Source: Mycolicibacterium canariasense
Lineage (GTDB): Bacteria; Actinomycetota; Actinomycetes; Mycobacteriales; Mycobacteriaceae
Assembly (NCBI RefSeq): GCF_002101555.1
Contig: NZ_LQOL01000003.1
Coordinates: forward strand, 62,001 to 126,000
Reading direction: 5' to 3'
DNA length: 64,000 nt
A program made the translations under genes and the position numbers. Shown in pieces: positions 19,570 to 27,909 of the stretch. The notes beneath the pieces are model-generated. The model was given only the letters and a program-made list of their open reading frames with translations, was not told the origin of the DNA and did not search any database. Every line of letters begins with the position of its first letter. Within the stretch, counting starts at the first letter, position 1.

Positions 19570-19598
19570 CGAACCCCGCTCATCATCGAATCCCGCTC
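19565..19598. repeat. 17-bp tandem duplication at the crtI/crtB junction
   Basis: Two adjacent 17-base units (19565-19581 and 19582-19598) differ at a single base. On the minus strand each reads GAGCGGGRTTCGATGAT. Removing one copy would place the crtI stop and crtB start in an ATGA-like overlap, as at the other junctions of the operon. Confidence 0.85.
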
Positions 19599-21103
19599 AT
19601 CGTGCTGTCGTCCCTCGGCGCGGACGACGCGGTCACGCCGGTGATCCGGTCGGCGGCCAGTCGGCCGGAGATCACCGCGGTGGGGACACCGACCCCGGGA
19701 ACGGTCGACGAGCCGGCGAGTACGACGTTCTCTATCCCGCGCACCGTGTTGGCCGGTCGGAACGGTCCGGTCTGGCCGAAGGTGTGTGCCAGCGCGAACG
19801 GTGTGCCCGCGAGCATGCCGCGCCGCGCCCAGTCGGCGGGGCTGACGACATCCAGGATCTCGGCGTCCGCACCGAGCCCGGGCACCCGAGACCGAACGGT
19901 GTCGAGCATGTGCTCGACGTACGCCGACGACGTGGCATCCCAATCGATCCGTCCCACTTGGGTATTCGGCGCCGGCGCCAACACGTACAGCAGGTCTCGG
20001 CCCGGCGGTGCCAGGGTGGGGTCGCTCGCCGTCGGACGGGTGACCAACAGTGAGGGATCGCCCATCACCCGGCCCTGGTTGATGATCTCGTCGAACGTCC
20101 GCTGCCATGCGTCGCCGAACACGATCGTGTGATGGCCCGCGACGGCTGTCCCGGCGCGGCACCCGACGTGGGCGACCACCGCCGACGGCGCGGGCCGCAA
20201 TGCCGTCAGTCGCCGCGGACTGCGGCCCAGCAGGTGGTAGGTGGTGGGTAGTTCGGTGGTCAGCACCACGGCATCGGCGGGCACCCGGGTGCCGTCTTCG
20301 GTGAGCACCGCGGTGACGCGGGACCCGCTGCGTTCCAGGCGATCGACCTCGGCGCCGTAACGGAATTCGACACCGGCGGCCGCCGCGGCTGCCGCCATCG
20401 CGTCGGGGATCGCCCGCATTCCGCCACGGGGGAAGTAGACCCCGGCCACGGTGTCCATGTAGGCGATCACCGCGTAGGCGGCCAGCGCGCTGTGTGGCGG
20501 CACGCCGGCGTAGAGCGCCTGGAAGGTGAAGACCCGCAGCAGCCGCTCGTCCTTCAGATAACGGCGGATCATGCGCTCCCACCGCCGGAAACCGCCGAGT
20601 GCGGCGAGCCGGGCCAACTGCGGTGTCAACAGGGACAGCGGGGAGTCGAAGTTGGCCGAGATGAAGCCGTCGAACTCCGCCTTGTACAACGCCGTCAGCC
20701 AGGCCCGCATCCGCACATAGCCCGCGGCTTCGGTCGGCCCGGCGAACCGCTCGATCTCGGCGGCCATCGCCTCCGGTTCGGTGTGCACCGCCAGCTCGCT
20801 GCCGTCGGCGAAGCGCGCCTGGTAGGCCGGATGCAAGGGCGCGAGGTCCACCCGCGCCGGCAGCGAATCACCTACCGCCCCAAGGGCTTCATCGATGATC
20901 TCGGGCATCGTCAAGACGGTCGGCCCGGTGTCGAGCGAATACCCGGCGATATCCCCACGGCCCATCCGTCCGCCCGGCGCCGGGTCCCGCTCCAGCACCG
21001 TGACCCGTCGGCCGCGGCCGGCCAGGTGCAGCGCCGCCGACAACCCGGACAATCCGGCGCCGACGATGACGACGTGATCGGTGCGACCCTTCACAGAACG
21101 CAT
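19583..21103 (-). CDS. crtI: Phytoene desaturase
   Basis: A 506-residue FAD enzyme that desaturates phytoene to lycopene. An N-terminal dinucleotide-binding motif (HVVIVGAGLSGLSAALHLAG followed by an ERD segment and GGRMGR) and the bacterial CrtI C-terminal signature (NVVLAGSSTVPGVGVPTAVISG) are both present, with FPRGGMRAIPDAM in the middle. The length matches the family. The start ATG at 21103 shares one base with the crtE stop (TGATG), indicating coupling. Confidence 0.95.
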   Translation of the reverse strand: MRSVKGRTDHVVIVGAGLSGLSAALHLAGRGRRVTVLERDPAPGGRMGRGDIAGYSLDTGPTVLTMPEIIDEALGAVGDSLPARVDLAPLHPAYQARFADGSELAVHTEPEAMAAEIERFAGPTEAAGYVRMRAWLTALYKAEFDGFISANFDSPLSLLTPQLARLAALGGFRRWERMIRRYLKDERLLRVFTFQALYAGVPPHSALAAYAVIAYMDTVAGVYFPRGGMRAIPDAMAAAAAAAGVEFRYGAEVDRLERSGSRVTAVLTEDGTRVPADAVVLTTELPTTYHLLGRSPRRLTALRPAPSAVVAHVGCRAGTAVAGHHTIVFGDAWQRTFDEIINQGRVMGDPSLLVTRPTASDPTLAPPGRDLLYVLAPAPNTQVGRIDWDATSSAYVEHMLDTVRSRVPGLGADAEILDVVSPADWARRGMLAGTPFALAHTFGQTGPFRPANTVRGIENVVLAGSSTVPGVGVPTAVISGRLAADRITGVTASSAPRDDSTMSGIR

Positions 21104-22227
21104 CAGGCAAGCCTTTCCGTGCAGAACGTGGCCATGTCGATGAGGGCGGAACGTGAGTCATGCGGGATGTCCGGACGGTCCAGGCGGCTCAGCGCGTCCT
21201 CCAGCCGTTCGGCGATGAGGTTCTCGATCCAGGCCAGCGCGCCGCTGGCGTGGATGAGCGTGCGCCACCGGTCGATGTCACCGGGCTCCAGCCGGCCAGT
21301 GGTCATCAGTTCGGTCAGTTCCCGGCGCACCGCCGGCTCGGCGAGCAGGTGGGCAGCCACCACCACACTGGTGGCCTTGCGGTCGGCCAGGTCGGTATGC
21401 GTCGGCTTGCCGGTCTCGGTGACGCTGCCCGCCACCCCGAGCACGTCGTCGCGTAGCTGGAAGGCCTCGCCGATGGCGCCGCCGTAGGCGCCGAGGGCCT
21501 CGACGACGGCGGGCCCGCAGCCGGCCATCGCCGCGCCGAGCTCGAGCGGTCTGCGCACGGTGTAGTTGCCGGACTTGCGCCGGAGCACGTCGAGCACATC
21601 GTCCAGCGACGGCAAGGTGCAGGAGTCGTTGACCAGGTCGGCGAACTGCCCGACCGCCAGTTCGGTGCGCATCATGTCGTAACGCGGCCAGACTCGGGCC
21701 AGCACGCCGTGGTCGAGACCGCTGGTCCGCAACATCTGCTCGGCCCACACCAGACACAGATCACCGAGCAGCACCGCGGCCGATTCGCCGAACCGGTCGG
21801 ACTCACCACCCAGTCCGCGCTCGCGGTGCCAACGACCGAATGCCACGTGGGCGGCGGGGTGCCCGCGGCGCAGCTGCGCCGAATCCATGACGTCGTCCTG
21901 CAGCAGGGCGAAGGCGTGCAGCAGCTCAAGACTGGCGCAGGCCCGAACCGCGGGAGCCGATGGTGCCCAGCCGGCGGTCCCGCAGGTCCAGCCCAGATAC
22001 ATGAAGGTGCTCCGAACGAACTTGCCACCGTGGGTCAGGGTGCGCAGGACATCGCCGGCGATGTCGACATGCGCGCCCCGCAGCTGGTCGGTGCAATGCC
22101 CGGACAGGAAGTCCGACAGTTCGTCGCGCAGCTGCGCGCACAACGGCGCGCGCCAAGCACATGACGAATCTCCGGCCGTGGGCCCGGGCCGGGTGTCGAC
22201 CATGGTGGGGTGCCTGTACTCAGCCAA
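21103..22227 (-). CDS. crtE: Geranylgeranyl diphosphate synthase
   Basis: A 374-residue trans-prenyltransferase making the C20 precursor of carotenoids. The first aspartate-rich motif is LLQDDVMDSAQLRRG (near residue 110), the second is FQLRDDVLG (near residue 257), and GGKFVRS is the substrate-binding segment. The second motif lacks the last Asp of DDxxD, as seen in many short-form bacterial enzymes. The start is a TTG at 22227 with GAGGAG about 4 bases upstream; the ATG at 22203 is an alternative. A 185-base gap separates it from idi, so an internal promoter is possible. Confidence 0.93.
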   Translation of the reverse strand: MAEYRHPTMVDTRPGPTAGDSSCAWRAPLCAQLRDELSDFLSGHCTDQLRGAHVDIAGDVLRTLTHGGKFVRSTFMYLGWTCGTAGWAPSAPAVRACASLELLHAFALLQDDVMDSAQLRRGHPAAHVAFGRWHRERGLGGESDRFGESAAVLLGDLCLVWAEQMLRTSGLDHGVLARVWPRYDMMRTELAVGQFADLVNDSCTLPSLDDVLDVLRRKSGNYTVRRPLELGAAMAGCGPAVVEALGAYGGAIGEAFQLRDDVLGVAGSVTETGKPTHTDLADRKATSVVVAAHLLAEPAVRRELTELMTTGRLEPGDIDRWRTLIHASGALAWIENLIAERLEDALSRLDRPDIPHDSRSALIDMATFCTERLA

Positions 22228-22398
22228 TGAGCTCCTCGTATCCGTGGTGCGTCCAGGGATTCGGCGCGCATCCCCGCAAGGACGGGTGAACGCACGCCGA
22301 TGTGTCCGGGATCACAACGTCGCCGGATGAGCGATTCATGTCTGGCCCCCTGCCCCTGCGGTCGACATCCGGGATCGCACGGCGTCGCCTCGTGTGGA

Positions 22399-22422
22399 GT
22401 ACCCGCTCGGGGTCAGCGAAAC
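22399..22422 (-). promoter_or_regulatory. Possible SigF-like promoter ahead of crtE
   Basis: On the minus strand GTTT (22422-22419) is followed after 14 bases by GGGTAC (22404-22399). The published mycobacterial SigF pattern is GTTT, 15-17 bases, GGGTA. The spacing is one base short. It lies at the 3' end of idi, about 170 bases before the crtE start. Confidence 0.35.
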
Positions 22423-22943
22423 GCCACCAGATGCAGGGAGTCCAGGAGGGGGATCTGGGCGGCCGCCCACGGGCTGATGGCCCACGGCAGCCGGGCGGCG
22501 GCGCGCAGCTCGTCCCACTGGACCCAGACGTGCTCCATGACCTCGGCGGGGTCCGGTCGTACCGGACCGGCCACCCGGCCGAAGTAGACCGGACATATCT
22601 CGTTCTCCACGACACCGTCCGCGGCGGTGGCTCGGTACCGGAAATCGGGTAGTACACAACTCAATTCGTCGATATCCAGGCGCAACTCCTCGCGCACCCG
22701 GCGCCGCACCGCCGCCTCGGTGCCCTCGCCGGGTGCCGGATGCCCGCAACACGAGTTGGTCCAGACGCCGGGGAAGGTCTTCTTGTGCAGCGCACGCCTG
22801 GTCAGCAGCACCGCTCCGGCGTCGTCGAACAGATAACAGGAGAAGGCCAGGTGCAGGGGCGTGTTGGTGTGGTGTACCTGCTCTTTGGGAGCGGTGCCGA
22901 TCGGATGGCCGTCCTCACCGAGAAGCACCACCAGTTCTTGCAC
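22413..22943 (-). CDS. idi: Isopentenyl-diphosphate delta-isomerase, type 1
   Basis: A 176-residue Nudix-fold enzyme interconverting IPP and DMAPP. The catalytic Cys is in TNSCCGHP and the catalytic Glu in VENEICPVYFG; PLHLAFSCYLFD is the family N-terminal block. The GTG at 22943 is chosen because GAGGGCG lies 5 bases upstream and known Idi proteins begin at this point. A GTG at 22994, overlapping the permease stop as GTGA, would add 17 residues of low-complexity sequence. Located in the carotenoid operon, it raises the DMAPP supply for crtE. Confidence 0.93.
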   Translation of the reverse strand: MQELVVLLGEDGHPIGTAPKEQVHHTNTPLHLAFSCYLFDDAGAVLLTRRALHKKTFPGVWTNSCCGHPAPGEGTEAAVRRRVREELRLDIDELSCVLPDFRYRATAADGVVENEICPVYFGRVAGPVRPDPAEVMEHVWVQWDELRAAARLPWAISPWAAAQIPLLDSLHLVAFR

Positions 22944-22990
22944 GTGATCGCCCTCCGCCGTGTCCTTGCCGTTGCGCACCGAGGGATTCG

Positions 22991-24346
22991 TCACCGGCGC
23001 TCCGGTGGATGGGTCGGCCCGGTGAGACCGAGTCGTGCGTGGCCGAGCAGGAACAGCGCCGCACCGACCGCCAACAGCATCCCGGCGAACAGCCACACCT
23101 GGGCGCTCTGCCGGCACATCAACAACACACAGGAGGCCACCCCGAGCACGGGAACCGGCGTCCACACCCGGAAGTGCTCGTGTGCCACGGTGTCCCGCCG
23201 CAGCACCAGCACCGCGACGTTGGTGCTGATGAAGACGAACAACAACAGCAGGACCACCGTTTCGGCCAGGGTGGACAGCGTTCCGATGATGGTGAGCAGG
23301 ATGGCCACCGCGGTGGTGGACAGGATCGCCACCCACGGCGTGCGGCGTTCGGGCAGCACCCGGGTCAGGACGGCCGGCAGCAGGCCGTGCTCGCCCATCC
23401 CAAAGGCCAGCCTGCTGGCCATGATCATGGTCAACAGGGCGCCGTTGGCGACGGCCACCAGGGCGATCGCGCTGAACACCCGGTCCGGGACACCCAGCCC
23501 GGACGCCGCCACGACGTCGAGCAGCGGGCCGGTCGATCCGGCCAGCCGGTCGGGGGCGAGCACGGCCGCGGCGGCGATACCCACCAGCACATACACCACC
23601 CCGGCGGTGATCAGCGCGCCGAAGAGTGCCGACGGATACACCTTGGCCGGATTACGGATCTCCTCGGCGACATTCGCCGACGTCTCGAACCCGACGAAGG
23701 AGTAGTAGGCGATGATCGCCCCGCTGAGGATGGCCAGCGCCGGCGTGGTTCCTTCGGGGAACTGGGTCAGCCGGCCGGGGTCGCCGCGACCGCCGCCGAG
23801 TACCACCGCCCCGGCGACGACCACGATGAGCAGACCACTGAGTTCCACCACCGTCATTGCGACGTTGCTCTTGACCGATTCGCTGATGCCACGGGCGTTG
23901 AGCGCGGCGATCAGCAGCAGGAACATGATGGCGGCCGGCACGCTCGGCACGTCGATGAAGGTGCGCAGGTAATCCCCGGCGAAGGCCAGCGCCAGGCCGG
24001 CGGCACTGGTCACCCCGGCCGCGAGCATGCAGAAGCCGACGAGGAACGACACCAGCGGCCGCCCGAAGGCCCGTTCGGCGAACACGGCGGCGCCGCCGGC
24101 CTTCGGATACTTGGTGACCAGTTCGGCATAGGAGCCGGCGGTCAGCAAGGCCAGCACGAGTGCGCCCAGCAGCGGGGCCCACAGCGCCCCGCCGACCTTC
24201 TCCGACAGCACGCCCATCAACGCGTACACCCCGGCACCCAGCACATCACCGAGGATGAACAGGAACAGCAGCGGGCCGGTGATGCTGCGCCGCAGCTTGG
24301 TGGCGGGCAGTGCCTGCCCGGGTTCCTCGGCGGTCTCGGGTGTCAT
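22991..24346 (-). CDS. APC-family amino acid/polyamine permease
   Basis: A 451-residue membrane protein with about twelve TM helices. The APC motif in TM1 (LFLFILGDVLGAGVYALMG) and the TM6 region (IIAYYSFVGFETSANVAEEIRNPAKVYP) are typical of amino acid/cation permeases. The start ATG at 24346 overlaps the SRPBCC gene stop (ATGA). It sits at the head of the carotenoid operon just before idi, although no transport step is known in that pathway. The substrate cannot be read from sequence; co-expression may simply reflect a shared stress response. Confidence 0.88.
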   Translation of the reverse strand: MTPETAEEPGQALPATKLRRSITGPLLFLFILGDVLGAGVYALMGVLSEKVGGALWAPLLGALVLALLTAGSYAELVTKYPKAGGAAVFAERAFGRPLVSFLVGFCMLAAGVTSAAGLALAFAGDYLRTFIDVPSVPAAIMFLLLIAALNARGISESVKSNVAMTVVELSGLLIVVVAGAVVLGGGRGDPGRLTQFPEGTTPALAILSGAIIAYYSFVGFETSANVAEEIRNPAKVYPSALFGALITAGVVYVLVGIAAAAVLAPDRLAGSTGPLLDVVAASGLGVPDRVFSAIALVAVANGALLTMIMASRLAFGMGEHGLLPAVLTRVLPERRTPWVAILSTTAVAILLTIIGTLSTLAETVVLLLLFVFISTNVAVLVLRRDTVAHEHFRVWTPVPVLGVASCVLLMCRQSAQVWLFAGMLLAVGAALFLLGHARLGLTGPTHPPERR

Positions 24347-24816
24347 CCGGCATCGTCGGGTGTGCGGCGTTCGGCGAGGGCGGCCAGGCGCCGGATGCAT
24401 TCCCGGTTGCGCGGGACGACGGCCAGCAGCGCCAACCGGTGCGGCACCCATCCCATGGGTGCCCCCACCGGGGTCTCGGCCATCTCGATGCGACAACCGT
24501 CGTCGATATCGAAGAGTCGCAGCGTGATTCGTGCCTTGCCCAGGGGGCGGCCCTTGGCCAGCAAGACCAGTTCCTCCAGCGGCCGGCACTCCTGCACCAC
24601 CGTGATGTCGTCGAGCAACAGCGGCCACACCCCGATGGAGTGCTCGATGGTGCTGCCGACGGCCGGCCAACTCGGGTCGACCGCCCGCATCCGGCTGTTG
24701 CCCACCACCCACTGCGAATAGGTCCAGCCGTCGGCGACGACCTCCCACACCCGACTGCGGGTGGCCGAGGTATCGCGCTTGACGGTCAGCACGCTGTCAA
24801 CTTCCTCTGCAGGCAT
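24343..24816 (-). CDS. SRPBCC/START-like (polyketide cyclase family) protein
   Basis: A 157-residue single-domain helix-grip protein (VKRDTSATRSRVWEVVADGWTYSQWVVGNSRMR at the start, a C-terminal helix VPRNRECIRRLAALAERR). These folds bind hydrophobic ligands. The ATG at 24816 has AAAGGG about 8 bases upstream. The stop overlaps the permease start, making it the first gene of the carotenoid transcription unit. A role in handling a lipid or carotenoid ligand is possible but unproven. Confidence 0.82.
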   Translation of the reverse strand: MPAEEVDSVLTVKRDTSATRSRVWEVVADGWTYSQWVVGNSRMRAVDPSWPAVGSTIEHSIGVWPLLLDDITVVQECRPLEELVLLAKGRPLGKARITLRLFDIDDGCRIEMAETPVGAPMGWVPHRLALLAVVPRNRECIRRLAALAERRTPDDAG

Positions 24817-24903
24817 GGCAGGCACCCTTTCTCGAGCGAGCACCGAAGGGCTCGACGTTCGGCCGGTCGGCGACCGCACCGCATCATCGGCCACCACCAG
24901 GGC

Positions 24904-24929
24904 ATAGCCGTCACCACCGCCGGCCAAAC
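24904..24929 (-). promoter_or_regulatory. Candidate SigF-type promoter of the carotenoid operon
   Basis: On the minus strand GTTT (24929-24926), 16 bases, then GGCTAT (24909-24904). This matches the mycobacterial SigF pattern GTTT-N15-17-GGGTAT with one mismatch. The predicted leader to the ATG at 24816 is about 80 bases. Carotenoid production has been reported to depend on SigF in M. smegmatis, which fits. Confidence 0.5.
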
Positions 24930-24934
24930 GCCTC

Positions 24935-24960
24935 GTTTCGTTCCGCGTGCCCCGGGGCAC
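24935..24960 (+). promoter_or_regulatory. Candidate SigF-type promoter of the GAF-ANTAR gene
   Basis: GTTT at 24935-24938, 16 bases, then GGGCAC at 24955-24960, one mismatch from GGGTAC. Transcription would start within a few bases of the ATG at 24971, giving a leaderless or nearly leaderless mRNA, which is common in mycobacteria. Confidence 0.4.
24947..24960. promoter_or_regulatory. Perfect 14-bp palindrome in the divergent promoter region
   Basis: GTGCCCC followed directly by GGGGCAC. It covers the proposed -10 box of the ANTAR gene, the position expected for a repressor site. No regulator can be named. Confidence 0.45.
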
Positions 24961-24970
24961 CCTTTGGGAC

Positions 24971-25654
24971 ATGTCCGACTTGCACGGCCGAGCGCTGGCT
25001 GCCCGTATGGGTGAGCTGGCTCGCGCCGTCGCGGTCCCGACCAGCACCGACGAGATCCTTTCCCACGTCACCAGCGCGGCGGTGGAGTTGATCCCGGGTG
25101 TGGACACCGCCGGCATCTTGTTGATAGCGCCGGGCGGAAAGTTCGAATCGCATGCCACCACCTCGGACCTGCCGCACGAACTGGATCAGCTGCAGCGGTT
25201 GTTCGACGAAGGACCATGCCTGGCCGCGGCGGTGGAGGACATCATGGTGCGCACCGATGATTTCCGCACCGAGACCCGCTGGCCGGCGTACTCGGCGGCC
25301 GCCGTGAAGATCGGGGTGCTCAGCGGGATGTCGTTTCGGCTCTACACCGCCGATCGCACCGCCGGTGCGCTCAACCTGTTCGGGTTCGAGCCTCAGGCGT
25401 GGGACGAAGATGCCCGCACGACCGGTAGTGTGCTGGCCGCGCACGCCGCCGCGGCGATCCTGGCGCACCGTCAAGGCGAGCAGTTGCAGTCGGCGTTGGC
25501 CAGCAGAGACCGCATCGGTCAGGCCAAGGGCATCATCATGGAGCGCTACAACGTCGACGATGTGCGGGCTTTCGACATGATCCGGCGGCTGTCGCAGGAG
25601 AGCAACGCTCGGGTGGTGGACATTGCCGAACGCGTGATCGCCAGTCGCGGTTGA
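24971..25654 (+). CDS. GAF-ANTAR RNA-binding regulator
   Basis: The protein has 227 residues. A GAF domain covers about residues 15-155 (STDEILSHVTSAAVELIPGVDTAGIL, FGFEPQAWDEDA). The ANTAR domain covers the last ~60 residues (LASRDRIGQAKGIIMERYNVDDVRAFDMIRRLSQESN). ANTAR domains bind paired RNA hairpins and antiterminate transcription. In mycobacteria, GAF-ANTAR proteins act as soluble sensors-regulators without an obvious kinase. The ATG at 24971 is chosen because it begins right after the promoter-like element; an in-frame alternative 8 codons upstream would run through it. Placed divergently from the carotenoid operon, it may respond to the same stress or regulate the operon. Confidence 0.9.
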   Translation: MSDLHGRALAARMGELARAVAVPTSTDEILSHVTSAAVELIPGVDTAGILLIAPGGKFESHATTSDLPHELDQLQRLFDEGPCLAAAVEDIMVRTDDFRTETRWPAYSAAAVKIGVLSGMSFRLYTADRTAGALNLFGFEPQAWDEDARTTGSVLAAHAAAAILAHRQGEQLQSALASRDRIGQAKGIIMERYNVDDVRAFDMIRRLSQESNARVVDIAERVIASRG

Positions 25655-25657
25655 TGT

Positions 25658-27799
25658 TCAGCCCCGGGCGCGGAACGGCCGGGTGGGCGGCTCTGCCGGG
25701 GCGTTCCGGGCAGACCTCGTCGGAGCCCCAGGCGGGCGGTGGCCGGCGCCGAGCTTGAGCGGGCGGGTTTCGTCTGCCGCGGCGTCGCGCTCCAGCAGCA
25801 CGCCGCGGGCGATCCGGTCCAGTGCCCCCTGTACCTGCATCCGATCCGGCCGGCCCTGGAATTCCGATGAGCGAGCCAGGGTTTCGGTGATCCAACCGGA
25901 TATCAGGTCGCGGGCGGTGTTGATCTCTGCGGCGCCCGCCGGGGTGAGGGTGAACGCATCCCCGGCACGGGTGGCGTAACCGGTGGCGACCAGACGGCCG
26001 AAGGTGGGTTCAAGGATCTGGCGCGGCACCCGTCGCTCGTCGGCGATGTCGAGCAGATTCGCGGTCCCGGTCACCGCGGCGTGCCGGTAGATCTGGATCA
26101 GCGCCCACAGCGCCGCGGTGTCCACGTGACTGCGCGGCGAATGCGCCAGGGCCTCCAGGTCGACACCCTGGCTGCGGTGCAGTAACCGGCCGATGGCGAC
26201 TTCGAGAAGTTTTTCGGGCGGTTCGATGGTCGGCATGCCGAACCCCTCCCCCAGGTCGGTGCTGCCGCTGGCAGCCGTATCGCGTAGTGGCACCTGTTTG
26301 AGGAACAGCGCCAGGACGAACCCGACGAGGGCGACCGGCGCCGCGTACAGGAACACCCGGCTGAGCGAATCGGCGTAGGCGTCGATGATCGGTGCGGCGA
26401 GATCGTGCGGAAGCTGGTGCAGCACTTGGGGTGCGGTGGCGGCCTGCGGCGGTGCGCCACTGCGGGCCATGGCCGCCGGCAGCTTGTCGTCCAGGAAGTT
26501 GGCGAACATGGAGCCGAAGATCGCGGCTCCGAACGAGCTGCCGATGGTCCGGAAGAAGGTGACGCCCGAGGTCGCCACGCCGAGATCGGTGAAGTCGACG
26601 GTGTTCTGCACGACCAGGATGAGCACCTGCATGCTCAGCCCGATCCCGATGCCCAGCACCAGTAGGTACAGCGATTGCACCGGCGCCGAGGTGTCGGGGC
26701 CCATCCGGGACAGCAAGACGAATCCCAGTGCCATGATCGCGGTTCCGGCGATGGGGAAGATCTTGTACCGCCCGGTCCGGCCGACGATCACGCCGCTGCC
26801 CAGCGACGTCACGAGCAGGCCGGCGACCATGGGAAGTGTCCGCAAGCCGGACATGGTGGCTGACACACCGTCGACGAACTGCATGTAGGTCGGCAGGAAG
26901 GTGAGGGCCCCCAGCATCGCGAACCCGACCACGAAGGAGAGCACACAGCACACCGTGAAGACCGGATTGGCGAAGAGCCGGATGGGCAGAATCGGCTCGG
27001 CGGCCCGGCGTTCGGCGGCGACGAACGCGACCAGCGCCGCCGTCGAGCCGACGAAGAGAGCGATGACGGTCGGCGACCCCCAGGCGTAGGTGGTGCCACC
27101 CCAACTGGTCGCCAACGTCAACCCGGCCGCACCGATACCGATGAGCACGATGCCCGCGTAGTCCAAGACCGGCCGCGCGGTGCGGTTCAGTTCGGGAATC
27201 GCCACGGCGGCGATCGCGATGACCACGACGGCGACCGGGACGTTCACCCAGAACGCCCAGCGCCACGTCAGATGATCGGTGAACAGGCCGCCGAGCAGCG
27301 GCCCGACGACGGTGGTGACACCGAACACCGCGCCCAGGGCGCCCTGATAGCGACCGCGATCGCGCAGCGGGATGACCTCGCCGATGACCGCGACCGCCGT
27401 CACCGTGATGGCGCCACCGCCGAGGCCCTGCAGCGCCCGGGACGCGACCAGCATTCCCATCGACTGCGCCAGACTGCAGAGCACCGAGCCGGCCAGGAAC
27501 AGCAGCACGGCGACCTGGAACACCTTCTTGCGGCCGAAGATGTCGCCCAGTTTGCCGACCACCGCGGTGACGATGGTGGAGGCCAGCAGGTAACTGGTGA
27601 CGACCCAGGCCTGGTGGCCGGCACCACCGAGGTCGGCGACGACGGTGGGCAGCGCCGTGGCGACGATGGTCTGGTCGAGGGCGGCCAGCAGCATCCCCAG
27701 CACGACCGCTAGGAAGATGAGGTTGCGCTGCCTGCCGTCAGCCGCCGCGGTGGCCGACGGCTGATCGGCGGCCGGCCGGGGCGCGGTGGTAACGGACAT
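25658..27799 (-). CDS. DHA2-type MFS multidrug exporter with winged-helix-like C-terminal tail
   Basis: A 713-residue protein. Fourteen TM helices of the EmrB/QacA type cover about residues 25-510, with LDQTIVATALPTVVADLGG in TM1, GRKKVF in loop 2-3 and the antiporter motif GPLLGGLFTDHLTWRW in TM5. An unusually long cytoplasmic tail of about 190 residues follows, containing a MarR-like winged-helix pattern (RVPRQILEPTFGRLVATGYATRAGDAFTLTPAGAAEI). M. tuberculosis Rv1877-type transporters have a similar size. The ATG at 27799 has GAGGGAG about 10 bases upstream. It probably exports toxic hydrophobic compounds by proton antiport. It converges closely with the ANTAR gene (3-base gap). Confidence 0.9.
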   Translation of the reverse strand: MSVTTAPRPAADQPSATAAADGRQRNLIFLAVVLGMLLAALDQTIVATALPTVVADLGGAGHQAWVVTSYLLASTIVTAVVGKLGDIFGRKKVFQVAVLLFLAGSVLCSLAQSMGMLVASRALQGLGGGAITVTAVAVIGEVIPLRDRGRYQGALGAVFGVTTVVGPLLGGLFTDHLTWRWAFWVNVPVAVVVIAIAAVAIPELNRTARPVLDYAGIVLIGIGAAGLTLATSWGGTTYAWGSPTVIALFVGSTAALVAFVAAERRAAEPILPIRLFANPVFTVCCVLSFVVGFAMLGALTFLPTYMQFVDGVSATMSGLRTLPMVAGLLVTSLGSGVIVGRTGRYKIFPIAGTAIMALGFVLLSRMGPDTSAPVQSLYLLVLGIGIGLSMQVLILVVQNTVDFTDLGVATSGVTFFRTIGSSFGAAIFGSMFANFLDDKLPAAMARSGAPPQAATAPQVLHQLPHDLAAPIIDAYADSLSRVFLYAAPVALVGFVLALFLKQVPLRDTAASGSTDLGEGFGMPTIEPPEKLLEVAIGRLLHRSQGVDLEALAHSPRSHVDTAALWALIQIYRHAAVTGTANLLDIADERRVPRQILEPTFGRLVATGYATRAGDAFTLTPAGAAEINTARDLISGWITETLARSSEFQGRPDRMQVQGALDRIARGVLLERDAAADETRPLKLGAGHRPPGAPTRSARNAPAEPPTRPFRARG

Positions 27800-27909
27800 G
27801 GCGGTGGCTCCCTCTGCCGGGCGGATCGGTGGTTCTCGCTTGCGTCCCCCGATCCATACCCGGGGGCGTGCCCACTGATACCGGCCGCGCGCGGGTTACG
27901 CCTCGCCGA

